Source: Burkholderia sp. L27(2015) (GTDB lineage Bacteria > Pseudomonadota > Gammaproteobacteria > Burkholderiales > Burkholderiaceae). From it: a stretch of DNA of 52,390 nt. The notes under the pieces were generated by a model. It ran no database searches and was not told the origin of the DNA. It saw only the letters and a program-made list of their open reading frames with translations. The stretch is taken from contig NZ_LMUX01000016.1 of NCBI RefSeq assembly GCF_009765705.1, forward strand, positions 1,150,109-1,202,498, read 5' to 3'. Position 1 is the first letter of the stretch. Every line of letters begins with the position of its first letter. A program made the translations under genes and the position numbers. Shown piece by piece: positions 9,497 through 17,423 of this stretch.

Positions 9497-10759
9497 ATGG
9501 CTTCCCCACCGGAAAAAGTCAGCATGGCGCTGTTCTGCGACTTCGAAAACGTCGCACTCGGCGTGCGCGACGCCAACTATGAAAAATTCGACATTGCGCC
9601 GGTGCTCGAGCGCTTGCTGCTCAAAGGCAGCATAGTCGTGAAGAAGGCCTATTGCGACTGGGAGCGTTATAAAGGCTTCAAGGCCGCGATGCACGAAGCC
9701 AATTTCGAACTGATCGAAATTCCGCATGTGCGACAGTCGGGCAAAAATTCGGCCGACATCCGGCTGGTCGTCGACGCACTTGATCTTTGCTATACGAAGT
9801 CGCATGTCAATACCTTCGTGATCATCAGCGGCGACTCCGACTTCTCGCCGCTGGTGTCCAAGTTGCGCGAGAACGCCAAACACGTGATAGGCGTGGGGGT
9901 GAAGCAATCGACGTCGGACCTGCTGGTGGCCAATTGCGACGACTTCATCTTTTACGACGATCTGGTGCGCGAGATGGCGCGTGAGACGGGGCGCGGTTCG
10001 GCCAAACGCGAAACGCGTGAAACCCAGCCTGCCGCCAAGCGCACGCCCGATGAAGAGAAGCGCCGCAGGCAGGAGGCGGACAACCGCAAGAGCAAAGGCG
10101 TGGATATTGCCGTGCAGACATTCGATGCGTTGCTCTCCGAGCGCGGCGATAGCGGCAAGATTTGGGCGTCGGTGTTGAAAGACGCGATCAAGCGACGCAA
10201 GCCGGATTTCAACGAGTCGTACTATGGCTTCCGCGCGTTTGGCAATCTGCTTGAAGAGGCTCAGCGGCGAGGGTTGCTGGAGATCGGGCGCGACGAGAAA
10301 TCGGGAGCGTTTGTTTTTCGCAATAGCGCCGGGGATGCGCAGAGTGAGGACAGGGCTGAACAGCGCGTGGCGCTAGAAACCGTATCCGGCACGTACAGCT
10401 TGGACGCTGCGGAGGTCGCGAATGGCTCGGACGCTTCGGCGCCTGGGTCGTCGACATCTGTGTCATCGGCGCCCGGTGCATCGAGCGCAGCGGAAGGCCA
10501 GCAGAAGGCGGCTCGAAAAACGCGCGGGGGCCGCAAACCGGCCGTGAAGAAGCCAAAAGCGGGTGGGGCGCAGGAGAGTGGTGTGCCGTCGCAGGAGCTG
10601 CAGGCACCTACGCCTGCGCTCGCACCTGCGTCTGCACCCACAGCCGAATTAGCGGCCGCGCCGAAAGCGCCCGCTGAAGGGGCTGCCGCCAAGAAGCCAC
10701 GGACCTCTGCTGCGCGTAGCCGTCGACCACGCAAGGCAGCGCCACCGCCAGAGGCTTGA
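9497..10759 (+). CDS. NYN-domain putative RNase with LOTUS/OST-HTH domain
   Basis: Protein of 420 aa in three parts. Residues 8-155 are a NYN (PIN-like) domain with the acidic residues expected for metal-dependent RNA cleavage: Asp15 (FCDFEN), Asp87 (NSADIRL), Asp113 and Asp115 (SGDSDF). Residues about 205-275 match a LOTUS/OST-HTH domain (ALLSERGDSGKIWASVLKDA and onward to FRAFGNLLEEA), a fold known to bind RNA or partner proteins. The last 140 residues are an Ala/Pro/Ser/Lys-rich, likely disordered tail with basic KK and RR clusters. Start ATG 9497 follows GGAGACAAC. It stands alone; target RNA unknown. Confidence 0.85.
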   Translation: MASPPEKVSMALFCDFENVALGVRDANYEKFDIAPVLERLLLKGSIVVKKAYCDWERYKGFKAAMHEANFELIEIPHVRQSGKNSADIRLVVDALDLCYTKSHVNTFVIISGDSDFSPLVSKLRENAKHVIGVGVKQSTSDLLVANCDDFIFYDDLVREMARETGRGSAKRETRETQPAAKRTPDEEKRRRQEADNRKSKGVDIAVQTFDALLSERGDSGKIWASVLKDAIKRRKPDFNESYYGFRAFGNLLEEAQRRGLLEIGRDEKSGAFVFRNSAGDAQSEDRAEQRVALETVSGTYSLDAAEVANGSDASAPGSSTSVSSAPGASSAAEGQQKAARKTRGGRKPAVKKPKAGGAQESGVPSQELQAPTPALAPASAPTAELAAAPKAPAEGAAAKKPRTSAARSRRPRKAAPPPEA

Positions 10760-10894
10760 CGGGCCAGGGCGGTCGGACTGTATTCGTTGGGCCACGGCGA
10801 TTGGGCTGCAGCGATCGGAGTGCAGCAGATAGGCCGCAATGAAAGGGGAGCTGTCGCGCACTAGCGCGATGGCGTCATCGACACTGGAGGTTCG

Positions 10895-12718
10895 ATGATG
10901 AAACGACACACGTCAGAGGGGCCGCGCAATAACATGCAGCGGCGCTTCTATCCTCGCTTCTATCTTCATTTCAATCTTCCTGCGCATCGCTTGATCATGA
11001 CGGCGCTGCTAAGCGGCTTGTTTGCGGCTGGCGCTCAATGCGCCGCTATGGCCCAAACTCCCGGCACGCACGATGCCGCGGAGCCCAGCGATGCAATCGG
11101 GGACGCCGCCGCGTCGACGCCTGCCGCACCCCGCCGCCCGCGCGGCGACACGGCCAACAATCCCCATGCCGAGGCGCGGGCGGACACCGCCAACAATCCT
11201 CATGCCGAGGCGCGGGCGGACACCGCCAACAATCCTCATGCCGTGGCGCCAGCGGACACCGCCAACAATCCCCGTGCCGAGGCGACGGCGGATACCGCGA
11301 TACCCGTGCCGCCGGAGACCACGTCGGTCACCCGGCACGCGATCCACGTAGGCGGACACAAGATCGACTACACCGCGACCGCCGGCAACTTGCTTCTGCG
11401 CAACACCTTGGGCCAACCTGAGGCGAGCGTGTTCTATGTCGCCTACACGGCCGACACGAAATCCCCGGCTGGCCGGCCTGTGACATTCCTCTTCAATGGC
11501 GGCCCCGGCGCGGGCACGGTCTTCCTGTTGATGGGCTCGATCGGGCCCAAACGCACGCTTACGTCCAGCCCGGCTATTACCGGCCCTGCACCCTACGTCG
11601 TCACCGATAACCCGGAGAGCCTCATCGACAAGACCGACCTGGTTTTTATCGACGCGGTCGGCACGGGTTATTCAAAGATCGTGGGCCATGGGACTGCGAA
11701 GCGTTTTTTTGGCGTCGACGAAGACCTCAGCGCGTTCGAGCGCTTCATCGAGCGCTATCTGACGGACAATCAGCGCTGGAATTCCCCCAAGTATCTGCTG
11801 GGCGAATCCTACGGAACCGCGCGCGCGGCCATGCTGGCATATCGCTTGAGCGAGGACAACATCGCGCTCAATGGCGTGATACTCCTGTCTTCCGTGCTGA
11901 ATTCAGCCGGCCAGGCGCCGGGCTACGATTTGCAATATGAACATTACCTGCCGACCTATGCGGCCATCGCCTGGTATCACGACAAGATCGTGCCCAAGCC
12001 GCCCAGCTTGCCGGCCTTGCTCGACGAAGTACGCGCCTACGCAATGGGGCCTTACGCCCATGCGCTTGCCGCGGGCGATGCGCTATCCGATGCCGAGCGC
12101 GATGCCGTTGCTGCCCGCGTCGCACACTACACTGGCCTCGATGAATCGTACGTCAAGCAAAGCCGATTGCGCATTTGGCCGGCGCGATTTCGCAAACAAT
12201 TGCTCAGAGACGAGTCGCGCAATGTCGGCCGCTACGATGCACGCTTCGAAGGCATCGACTACGACGACATCGCGGACCGTACCGACTACGATCCTTCGGT
12301 GACCAGCGTGGCAAGCGCATTCGACGCGGCGCTGCATCAATATCTTGCGCAAGACTTGCACTTCACCACGCCGGACCGGTATCGCGTATTCAACGACGAG
12401 GCGCTGAGGCAATGGAATTGGAAACATCGCGAGTGGTGGGGCGAGGAGCTCGCCGAACCGTATGCGGGCGGCGACCTCGCCGAGGCGATGCGACAGAATC
12501 CACAGCTACGCGTACTTTCGTTGAACGGCTATTTCGATGTGGCGACGCCGTTTTTTTCCACCGAATATGATGTGTCTCATATGGGACTTGATCCATCGCT
12601 ACGCGCCAATGTGCAACTCAAGTATTATCAAACCGGGCACATGGTTTATCTGGACGATGGCGCATTGAGCGCTTTGAAAGCGGATTTGGCGCGTTTCTTT
12701 GATACGGGAGCACGCTGA
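10895..12718 (+). CDS. Secreted S10 serine carboxypeptidase-like protein
   Basis: Peptidase family S10 protein of 607 aa. A signal peptide with an unusually long basic n-region (about 1-32), hydrophobic core LIMTALLSGLFAAG and cleavage near AMA-Q (about 53) predicts export. Residues 85-132 hold four 12-residue repeats beginning DTANNP, an Ala-rich probably disordered linker. The catalytic domain from about 145 shows FNGGPG (oxyanion), Ser305 in GESYG, Asp548 in GYFDVATP and His582 in TGHMVY, all in the S10 order. Family members remove C-terminal residues at acidic pH. ATG 10898 or an internal ATG at residue 14 are alternative starts. Confidence 0.88.
   Translation: MMKRHTSEGPRNNMQRRFYPRFYLHFNLPAHRLIMTALLSGLFAAGAQCAAMAQTPGTHDAAEPSDAIGDAAASTPAAPRRPRGDTANNPHAEARADTANNPHAEARADTANNPHAVAPADTANNPRAEATADTAIPVPPETTSVTRHAIHVGGHKIDYTATAGNLLLRNTLGQPEASVFYVAYTADTKSPAGRPVTFLFNGGPGAGTVFLLMGSIGPKRTLTSSPAITGPAPYVVTDNPESLIDKTDLVFIDAVGTGYSKIVGHGTAKRFFGVDEDLSAFERFIERYLTDNQRWNSPKYLLGESYGTARAAMLAYRLSEDNIALNGVILLSSVLNSAGQAPGYDLQYEHYLPTYAAIAWYHDKIVPKPPSLPALLDEVRAYAMGPYAHALAAGDALSDAERDAVAARVAHYTGLDESYVKQSRLRIWPARFRKQLLRDESRNVGRYDARFEGIDYDDIADRTDYDPSVTSVASAFDAALHQYLAQDLHFTTPDRYRVFNDEALRQWNWKHREWWGEELAEPYAGGDLAEAMRQNPQLRVLSLNGYFDVATPFFSTEYDVSHMGLDPSLRANVQLKYYQTGHMVYLDDGALSALKADLARFFDTGAR
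11147..11290 (+). repeat. In-frame 36-bp tandem repeat, four units
   Basis: Four 36-bp units encode DTANNPHAEARA twice, then DTANNPHAVAPA and DTANNPRAEATA, with a fifth partial unit DTA. Units lie at 11147-11182, 11183-11218, 11219-11254 and 11255-11290. They are in frame in the linker of the S10 peptidase, so copy-number change would alter linker length without breaking the gene. Confidence 0.95.
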
Positions 12719-12758
12719 TTCCATCATGACGATCCGCTGCGATAGTTGGGCGGGATGT

Positions 12759-12799
12759 AGCGCATGGAACGCGGCGCACGCGATGCAGCGCATGGAACG
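12759..12799. repeat. Short direct repeat in the gap before the Rieske gene
   Basis: The 13-mer AGCGCATGGAACG occurs at 12759 and 12787, with a related TAGCGCAGGAATG after the second copy. It lies in the 297-bp gap 12719-13015 between the S10 peptidase and the Rieske gene. Apart from this I see no gene or terminator there; the promoter of the Rieske gene is presumably inside. Confidence 0.6.
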
Positions 12800-13015
12800 T
12801 AGCGCAGGAATGTTGCGCATGCGTGGCGGTCTGATTCGATTTTAGGCGTATAGTCGTGCTGGATATTTGCTGCATCATGGATATCGCGCGACCCACAGAT
12901 TACCCCAACCCGTTCTGAAATTGCCTGAACCGCGGGAACCCGCCGCAGTCTCTGCTTGTCAGCAAGGTACGGGCGGGTCCACCAGGCAGACCAGTCAGCG
13001 TAACCGGAGGTGCGA

Positions 13016-14137
13016 ATGCATGCAGATTTACCCCAAGCTGTCACAAACGATTTATCCGACATGGATGCCGAAAGCGCGCCCAAGCATGACTTGCGCCGCG
13101 TGGATGCTCACCCCGATCATTGGTACCCGGTTGCCTGGTCGCGCGAAGTAAAGCGCGGCAAGGCAGTCGGCGTGCGCTTTGCCGGGGACCCTATCGTCCT
13201 GGTGCGAACGGAGTCGAATGCGGTCTTCGCGCTCGAGGATCGTTGCGCACACCGACAGGTGCCGCTGCACGCGGGCGTGGTGGAGGGCGAATCGATCAAG
13301 TGCTGTTACCACGGTTGGACGTACGACTGCAGCGGCCGTTGCATCGACGTGCCTTATCTCGGTCGCGAGCGTTTGCCCAACGGCGTGCGTGCCTATCCGT
13401 GCCGCGAAGAGGAAGGGTTGATCTTCGTGTTTCCGGGTAATGCCGCGCTCGCTGCCGAGGTGCCGTTTCCCAAGCTCGGTTCGGTCGGCAACAAGGCCTA
13501 CAAGACGCGTCGCTTCGGGCGTGAGGTGCAGTGTCATTACACCTTCATGCACGAGAACCTGATGGACATGAACCACCAGTTCATGCATCGCAAGCAAATG
13601 GGTCAGATGCGCGCGCGCATGCTCGCGCGCCGACGCGGCGACGGATGGCTGGAGGTGGACTACACGTTCGCGCGCCTGGGCGGCAAGCAGCCCATCGGCG
13701 AGGCGATCGTCTTTGCCAAGAAGCCGAACGAGAACCAGAACGACAGCGATGTCATGACGGTGCGCACCGAGTACCCGTACCAGACGCTGAAGATCGTCAC
13801 TTCCTCGGGCAAGATGGTGATGGATCTCTGGATTGCGTACGTGCCGCTCGACAAAGCGCAGCGGACCAATCGCACCTTCGGTCTGTTGTCGATTCAGCGG
13901 CCGGGCATACCCGGTTTGCTCGATATCGCATGGCCTTTGTTGGTGTGGTTTACCGAACGTATTTTCAAGGAAGATCGGTGGATCGTCGAACGCGAGCAGG
14001 AAGCGCATGATCGGCAAGGTGGCGACTGGAACCAGGAAGTCTTTCCTATCATCAAGGAACTGCGCAAGTTGCTTGGCGAATGCGGTGTGCCGAGCGTGTC
14101 CGATCGTAGCGCCACCATACGCATAACCCCGATATGA
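13016..14137 (+). CDS. Rieske non-heme iron oxygenase, single-component alpha-subunit type
   Basis: Oxygenase of 373 aa in the vanillate O-demethylase/phenoxybenzoate-dioxygenase-like group, which needs a separate reductase. Rieske cluster ligands: Cys77, His79 (CAHR) and Cys96, His99 (CCYHGW). Mononuclear iron site: Asn181 and Asp184-x2-His187-x3-His191 in ENLMDMNHQFMH; the usual spacing is H-x4-H, so this is a one-residue-shorter variant. ATG 13016 has GGAGG 5 nt upstream. A strong hairpin follows the gene. No reductase gene is in the window, so electrons must come from elsewhere. The GntR-MFS-crotonase-CoA-transferase genes next to it suggest an aromatic or carboxylic acid substrate. Confidence 0.87.
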   Translation: MHADLPQAVTNDLSDMDAESAPKHDLRRVDAHPDHWYPVAWSREVKRGKAVGVRFAGDPIVLVRTESNAVFALEDRCAHRQVPLHAGVVEGESIKCCYHGWTYDCSGRCIDVPYLGRERLPNGVRAYPCREEEGLIFVFPGNAALAAEVPFPKLGSVGNKAYKTRRFGREVQCHYTFMHENLMDMNHQFMHRKQMGQMRARMLARRRGDGWLEVDYTFARLGGKQPIGEAIVFAKKPNENQNDSDVMTVRTEYPYQTLKIVTSSGKMVMDLWIAYVPLDKAQRTNRTFGLLSIQRPGIPGLLDIAWPLLVWFTERIFKEDRWIVEREQEAHDRQGGDWNQEVFPIIKELRKLLGECGVPSVSDRSATIRITPI

Positions 14138-14178
14138 AGGCTGGATACCGGCACTAGAGCAGCGGCATTCTTTCCGAC

Positions 14179-14203
14179 GAGCGCGCCATCCTTCGGCGCG
14201 CTC
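14179..14203 (+). terminator. Rho-independent-like hairpin after the Rieske gene
   Basis: Perfect 9-bp stem GAGCGCGCC / GGCGCGCTC with a 7-nt loop, 41 nt after the stop codon and followed by CATTTCTCTCCT. The T-tract is interrupted, so efficiency is uncertain, but it separates the Rieske gene from the following regulator. Confidence 0.7.
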
Positions 14204-14232
14204 CATTTCTCTCCTGTACCTCATACCTTCTC

Positions 14233-14312
14233 CGTGAATCTCCCAGTAGGAGCCATCGCGTTGATGAATTCCGTTCCTCTTTTCTCCGGTACTTCGTGTA
14301 TTTCCCAATAGG
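14233..14312. repeat. Imperfect direct repeat containing small dyads
   Basis: Two related 18-bp segments, CGTGAATCTCCCAGTAGG (14233) and CGTGTATTTCCCAATAGG (14295), match at 15 of 18 positions and are 62 bp apart. The first contains CTCC-CAGTA-GGAG. They sit between the Rieske terminator and the GntR gene and may be paired regulator sites or a decayed duplication. Confidence 0.5.
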
Positions 14313-14349
14313 GTAGTCACCACATTGACGCGTCGAAAGCTGTCGTCTA

Positions 14350-14359
14350 TTGTCTACAA
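14350..14359. promoter_or_regulatory. Candidate GntR/FadR-type operator
   Basis: TTGTCTACAA, a dyad with half-sites TTGT and ACAA, lies 30 bp before the start of the FCD-type GntR gene. Operators of this subfamily generally follow a TnGT-(0-3)-ACnA pattern, which it fits. Autoregulation is inferred. Confidence 0.45.
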
Positions 14360-14389
14360 ACCGAATACATACACGAAAGCGTCGCTCCG

Positions 14390-15061
14390 ATGTCGAAACT
14401 TAGCCCCGCGTCGCTGGTCGATCTGGCAGCGGATGCCTTGCGCGAGCGCATCCTTTCCGGTGCCTTGAAGCCCGGTGAGCGTTTGCTCGAAGAGCAACTG
14501 GCGGCCGAGCTCGGCATTAGCCGGCCGCCGCTGCGTGAGGCATTAAGACTGATCCAGAGCGAAGGCCTGGTGCAATCGCTGCCGCGTCGAGGCATGATCG
14601 TGGCGCCTTTGGACGAAAAAGACGCATGGGAAATCGCGACGCTGCGCTCGGCTCTGGAGCGTACCGCCATAGAGCTCGCGTTGCCGATTCGACAGCCCGA
14701 GCAGTTGACCGAGTGTCGCCACGCCTTGAGCGCGATGTCTGCCGCAGCCGCATCGAATAGTCGGGGGCCGTTTATAGAGGCGTCGTTCCGCTTTCATCTG
14801 GCGGTCGTTCAGCTCGCGCGTCACGACCGGCTCACGGCGGTCTTCAAGTCACTGTCTCTGCAGATGCACTTATGCATGGCGCTCAACGTGCGCACGCGAG
14901 AAGAGCAGTTGGGGGAATCGTTGAAAGCCAACGTACAACGGCACGAGGTGCTGTTGGACTTGATCGAGGTCGGCAATCTGGAAAAAGTTTTGGCGGCATT
15001 CGTGGCGCACGGCGAACGGTCTTTTTTGACTGAAATAGCCCATGCAGGTGCGCGCACGTAA
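14390..15061 (+). CDS. GntR family transcriptional regulator, FCD (FadR/VanR) type
   Basis: Regulator of 223 aa. The N-terminal winged helix (about 8-75) has the family pattern: ADALRERILSGALKPGERL, the recognition-helix part SRPPLREALRLIQSEGL and wing PRRGMIV. Residues 80-215 are the all-helical FCD effector domain, which usually binds a carboxylic acid, often with a metal. It stands upstream of and co-directional with the MFS, crotonase and CoA-transferase genes and just after the Rieske gene, so it probably controls this cassette. Confidence 0.9.
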   Translation: MSKLSPASLVDLAADALRERILSGALKPGERLLEEQLAAELGISRPPLREALRLIQSEGLVQSLPRRGMIVAPLDEKDAWEIATLRSALERTAIELALPIRQPEQLTECRHALSAMSAAAASNSRGPFIEASFRFHLAVVQLARHDRLTAVFKSLSLQMHLCMALNVRTREEQLGESLKANVQRHEVLLDLIEVGNLEKVLAAFVAHGERSFLTEIAHAGART

Positions 15062-15072
15062 GGACGTTCCGT

Positions 15073-15101
15073 ACGGATGTAGCACGCACGGATGTAGCAC
15101 G
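15073..15101. repeat. Direct repeat after the GntR gene
   Basis: ACGGATGTAGCACG occurs twice, at 15073 and 15088, with a partial third copy (ACGTAG) following. It lies in the 145-bp gap between the GntR gene and the MFS gene. Confidence 0.7.
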
Positions 15102-15149
15102 GACGTAGTCGAAAATAGGATAAGTAACCCGCAAGAGAAAGAATCGATG

Positions 15150-15162
15150 TCTAAACGTTAGA
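15150..15162. promoter_or_regulatory. Candidate operator before the MFS-led operon
   Basis: Inverted repeat TCTAA-ACG-TTAGA, 44 bp upstream of the MFS start. It could be the site through which the adjacent GntR protein controls the transporter operon; this is only inferred from symmetry and position. Confidence 0.35.
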
Positions 15163-15206
15163 TCTTGGATCAGCGGACGTTCGAGCCGCGCACACGGAGA
15201 CAGGCC

Positions 15207-16508
15207 ATGACAGCCATGAAGATCCCGATGTTCCGTCGGGCCACCACGCGCGTGTTGTTTCTGCTATGCGCGATGTATTTCATCACGTATATCGATCGAG
15301 TCAACGTCAGCACGGCCGCGAGCCAGTTCGGCGCGGAGCTCGGGCTGTCGCATACGCAGATCGGCTTTGTGTTTTCGGCATTCGCCTATCCCTACCTGAT
15401 CTTCCAGATCATCGGTGGATGGGTCGGCGACCGGTTCGGTCCGCGCCGAACCTTGGCCGTATGCGGGGTGATCTGGGCGGGAGCGACAGTCATGACCGGG
15501 TTGGCGGGAGGGTTCACTTCGCTGATCCTGGCGCGCTTACTACTGGGCCTGGGTGAGGGCGCGACGTTCCCGACCGCCACGCGCGCCATGTCCAACTGGA
15601 TGCCTGCCGACAAACGCGGCTTGGCGCAGGGCACGACACACGCGGCATCGCGCATCGGCAACGCCGTGGCGCCGCCGCTGATCGTATGGATGATGGTCGC
15701 GACCAGTTGGCGTGGCGCATTCATCATCACGGGGATCATCAGCTTCATGTGGGCGCTCGTCTGGATCTGGTATTTCCGCGACGATCCGCGTCAACACTCG
15801 CAGATCACCAGCGAAGAGACCGTCACGCTGTCTGCCTACTCGGGTATCAAGGAGCGCCTGCCCGTACCGTGGCGCGCGCTGCTGGCCCGCATGGCACCGG
15901 TCACGGCTGTGTACTTCTGCTACGGCTGGGTGCTGTGGCTGTTCCTCGGCTGGATTCCGCAATACTTCCTGCACAACTATCACATGCAGCTGGGCAAGTC
16001 CGCGCTGTTCGCCTCAGGCGTGTTCTTCGCCGGCGTGATCGGTGACTGGCTCGGCGGCATCGTGACCGACCGGCTGCTGCGCAAGAGTAAGCGCCTGCGG
16101 CTAGCACGCAACGTGATGGTCGGCGTGTGCATGTTGCTTACGCTGCTGTCGCTTGCACCGATCATGTTGATGTCGGATATTTCGATTCCGATGGCGGCGG
16201 TGTGCCTGAGCTTAGGATTTTTCTTCAACGAAATGACGATCGGCCCGATGTGGGCTGTGCCTATGGACATCGCCCCCAAGCATGCAGGCACGGCGAGCGG
16301 GATCATGAACTCCGGCTCGGCGCTTGCCGCGATCATCAGCCCTGTCGTCGGCGGCTGGCTGATCGACCGCACCGGTAATTGGAATCTGCCCTTCGTGGTG
16401 TCGATGGCATTGATGGCGGCGGGCATTGCGCTGTCGTTCACCATGCGCCCCGATCGCGAGTTGGGCGCAGCTCCGGCACAGAACGAGCCCGCGACGAAGT
16501 TCGTCTGA
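15207..16508 (+). CDS. MFS transporter, anion:cation symporter (ACS) family
   Basis: Inner-membrane carrier of 433 aa with about 12 TM segments. The opening segment ending YFITYIDRVNVSTAA and the loop GGWVGDRFGPRR fit the ACS family (glucarate, galactonate, tartrate and phthalate permeases), whose members import organic anions with protons. ATG 15207 has GGAGACAGG upstream. It leads a plus-strand operon with the crotonase-fold gene and CoA-transferase, so it likely imports the acid that those enzymes activate. Confidence 0.87.
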   Translation: MTAMKIPMFRRATTRVLFLLCAMYFITYIDRVNVSTAASQFGAELGLSHTQIGFVFSAFAYPYLIFQIIGGWVGDRFGPRRTLAVCGVIWAGATVMTGLAGGFTSLILARLLLGLGEGATFPTATRAMSNWMPADKRGLAQGTTHAASRIGNAVAPPLIVWMMVATSWRGAFIITGIISFMWALVWIWYFRDDPRQHSQITSEETVTLSAYSGIKERLPVPWRALLARMAPVTAVYFCYGWVLWLFLGWIPQYFLHNYHMQLGKSALFASGVFFAGVIGDWLGGIVTDRLLRKSKRLRLARNVMVGVCMLLTLLSLAPIMLMSDISIPMAAVCLSLGFFFNEMTIGPMWAVPMDIAPKHAGTASGIMNSGSALAAIISPVVGGWLIDRTGNWNLPFVVSMALMAAGIALSFTMRPDRELGAAPAQNEPATKFV

Positions 16509-16639
16509 GATCGCACCCGGCACTGCATTGCATCGCATAGCAGTGCTGGAAGAGAGGCGAACGACAGCTGCAACATGGCAGTGGCAAAACGGTAGTGACA
16601 CAAACAACGCTACCAACCCTACAAGCCTCAGGAGACAAC

Positions 16640-17422
16640 GTGAGCGAACCCTCCATCGTGGTCGAACGCGACGCGTCGATCGCCACCGTCATCATCGATC
16701 GGCCGGCCAAGCTGAACGCGATGACCAAGCCATTGTGGCGCTCGCTTGGCGAGACCATCGAGGCACTCTCCGCCGACGACACGGTGCGCTGCATCGTGCT
16801 GCGCGGCGCGGGCGAGAAAGCGTTCTCGCCAGGCAACGACATTGCGGAATTCCAAACCGACCGCTCAAATGTCGAGCAGGCACGCGCATACGGTGCGGTC
16901 ATGCACCGCACGCTCGATGCGCTCAAGCGTTGTCGGCATCCCATCGTCGCGATGATTCATGGTATCTGCGTAGGCGGAGGGCTTGAGATCGCCGCGATGT
17001 GCGACCTGCGCATCTGCGGGGAGTCGAGCCGCTTTGGCGTGCCGATCAAGAACCTGGGCTTGGTCATGGCGCACGCCGAACTGGAAGGGTTGGTGCGCCT
17101 CGCGGGGCCTGCAGTGGCGCTGGAAATACTGCTCGAAGGGCGGATCTTCGATGCGCAGGAAGCATTGAGCAAGCGCCTGGTCACACGCGTGGTGCCCGAT
17201 GGCGAGGTGAGTGCCGAAGCGCTCGCAACGGCCACGCGCATCGCGGATGGCGCGCCGCTGGTCGCGCGTTGGCACAAGCAGTTTGTCCAGCGCGTGATGA
17301 ACCCGGCGCCATTGAGCGAAGCGGAGCACGAGCAGGACTTCGCCTGTTTCGGTACCGAAGATTTTCGCACGGGCTACCAGGCCTTTCTCGAGAAGGTCAA
17401 ACCGAACTTCAAGGGGCGTTGA
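16640..17422 (+). CDS. Enoyl-CoA hydratase/isomerase (crotonase) family protein
   Basis: Crotonase-fold protein of 260 aa. Seen: RPAKLNAMTKPLW, CoA/oxyanion loop AFSPGNDIAEF (62-72) and GGGLEIAAMCDLR with Glu116, equal to the first catalytic glutamate of enoyl-CoA hydratase. The second glutamate position (FGxPE) reads FGVPIKNLG, so that acid is absent and a classical hydratase reaction is doubtful; isomerase, lyase or thioester chemistry is possible. The start is GTG 16640 with GGAGACAAC before it, not the upstream ATG 16595. The stop is one base from the CoA-transferase start, so the two are co-translated. Confidence 0.85.
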   Translation: MSEPSIVVERDASIATVIIDRPAKLNAMTKPLWRSLGETIEALSADDTVRCIVLRGAGEKAFSPGNDIAEFQTDRSNVEQARAYGAVMHRTLDALKRCRHPIVAMIHGICVGGGLEIAAMCDLRICGESSRFGVPIKNLGLVMAHAELEGLVRLAGPAVALEILLEGRIFDAQEALSKRLVTRVVPDGEVSAEALATATRIADGAPLVARWHKQFVQRVMNPAPLSEAEHEQDFACFGTEDFRTGYQAFLEKVKPNFKGR

Positions 17423-17423
17423 G

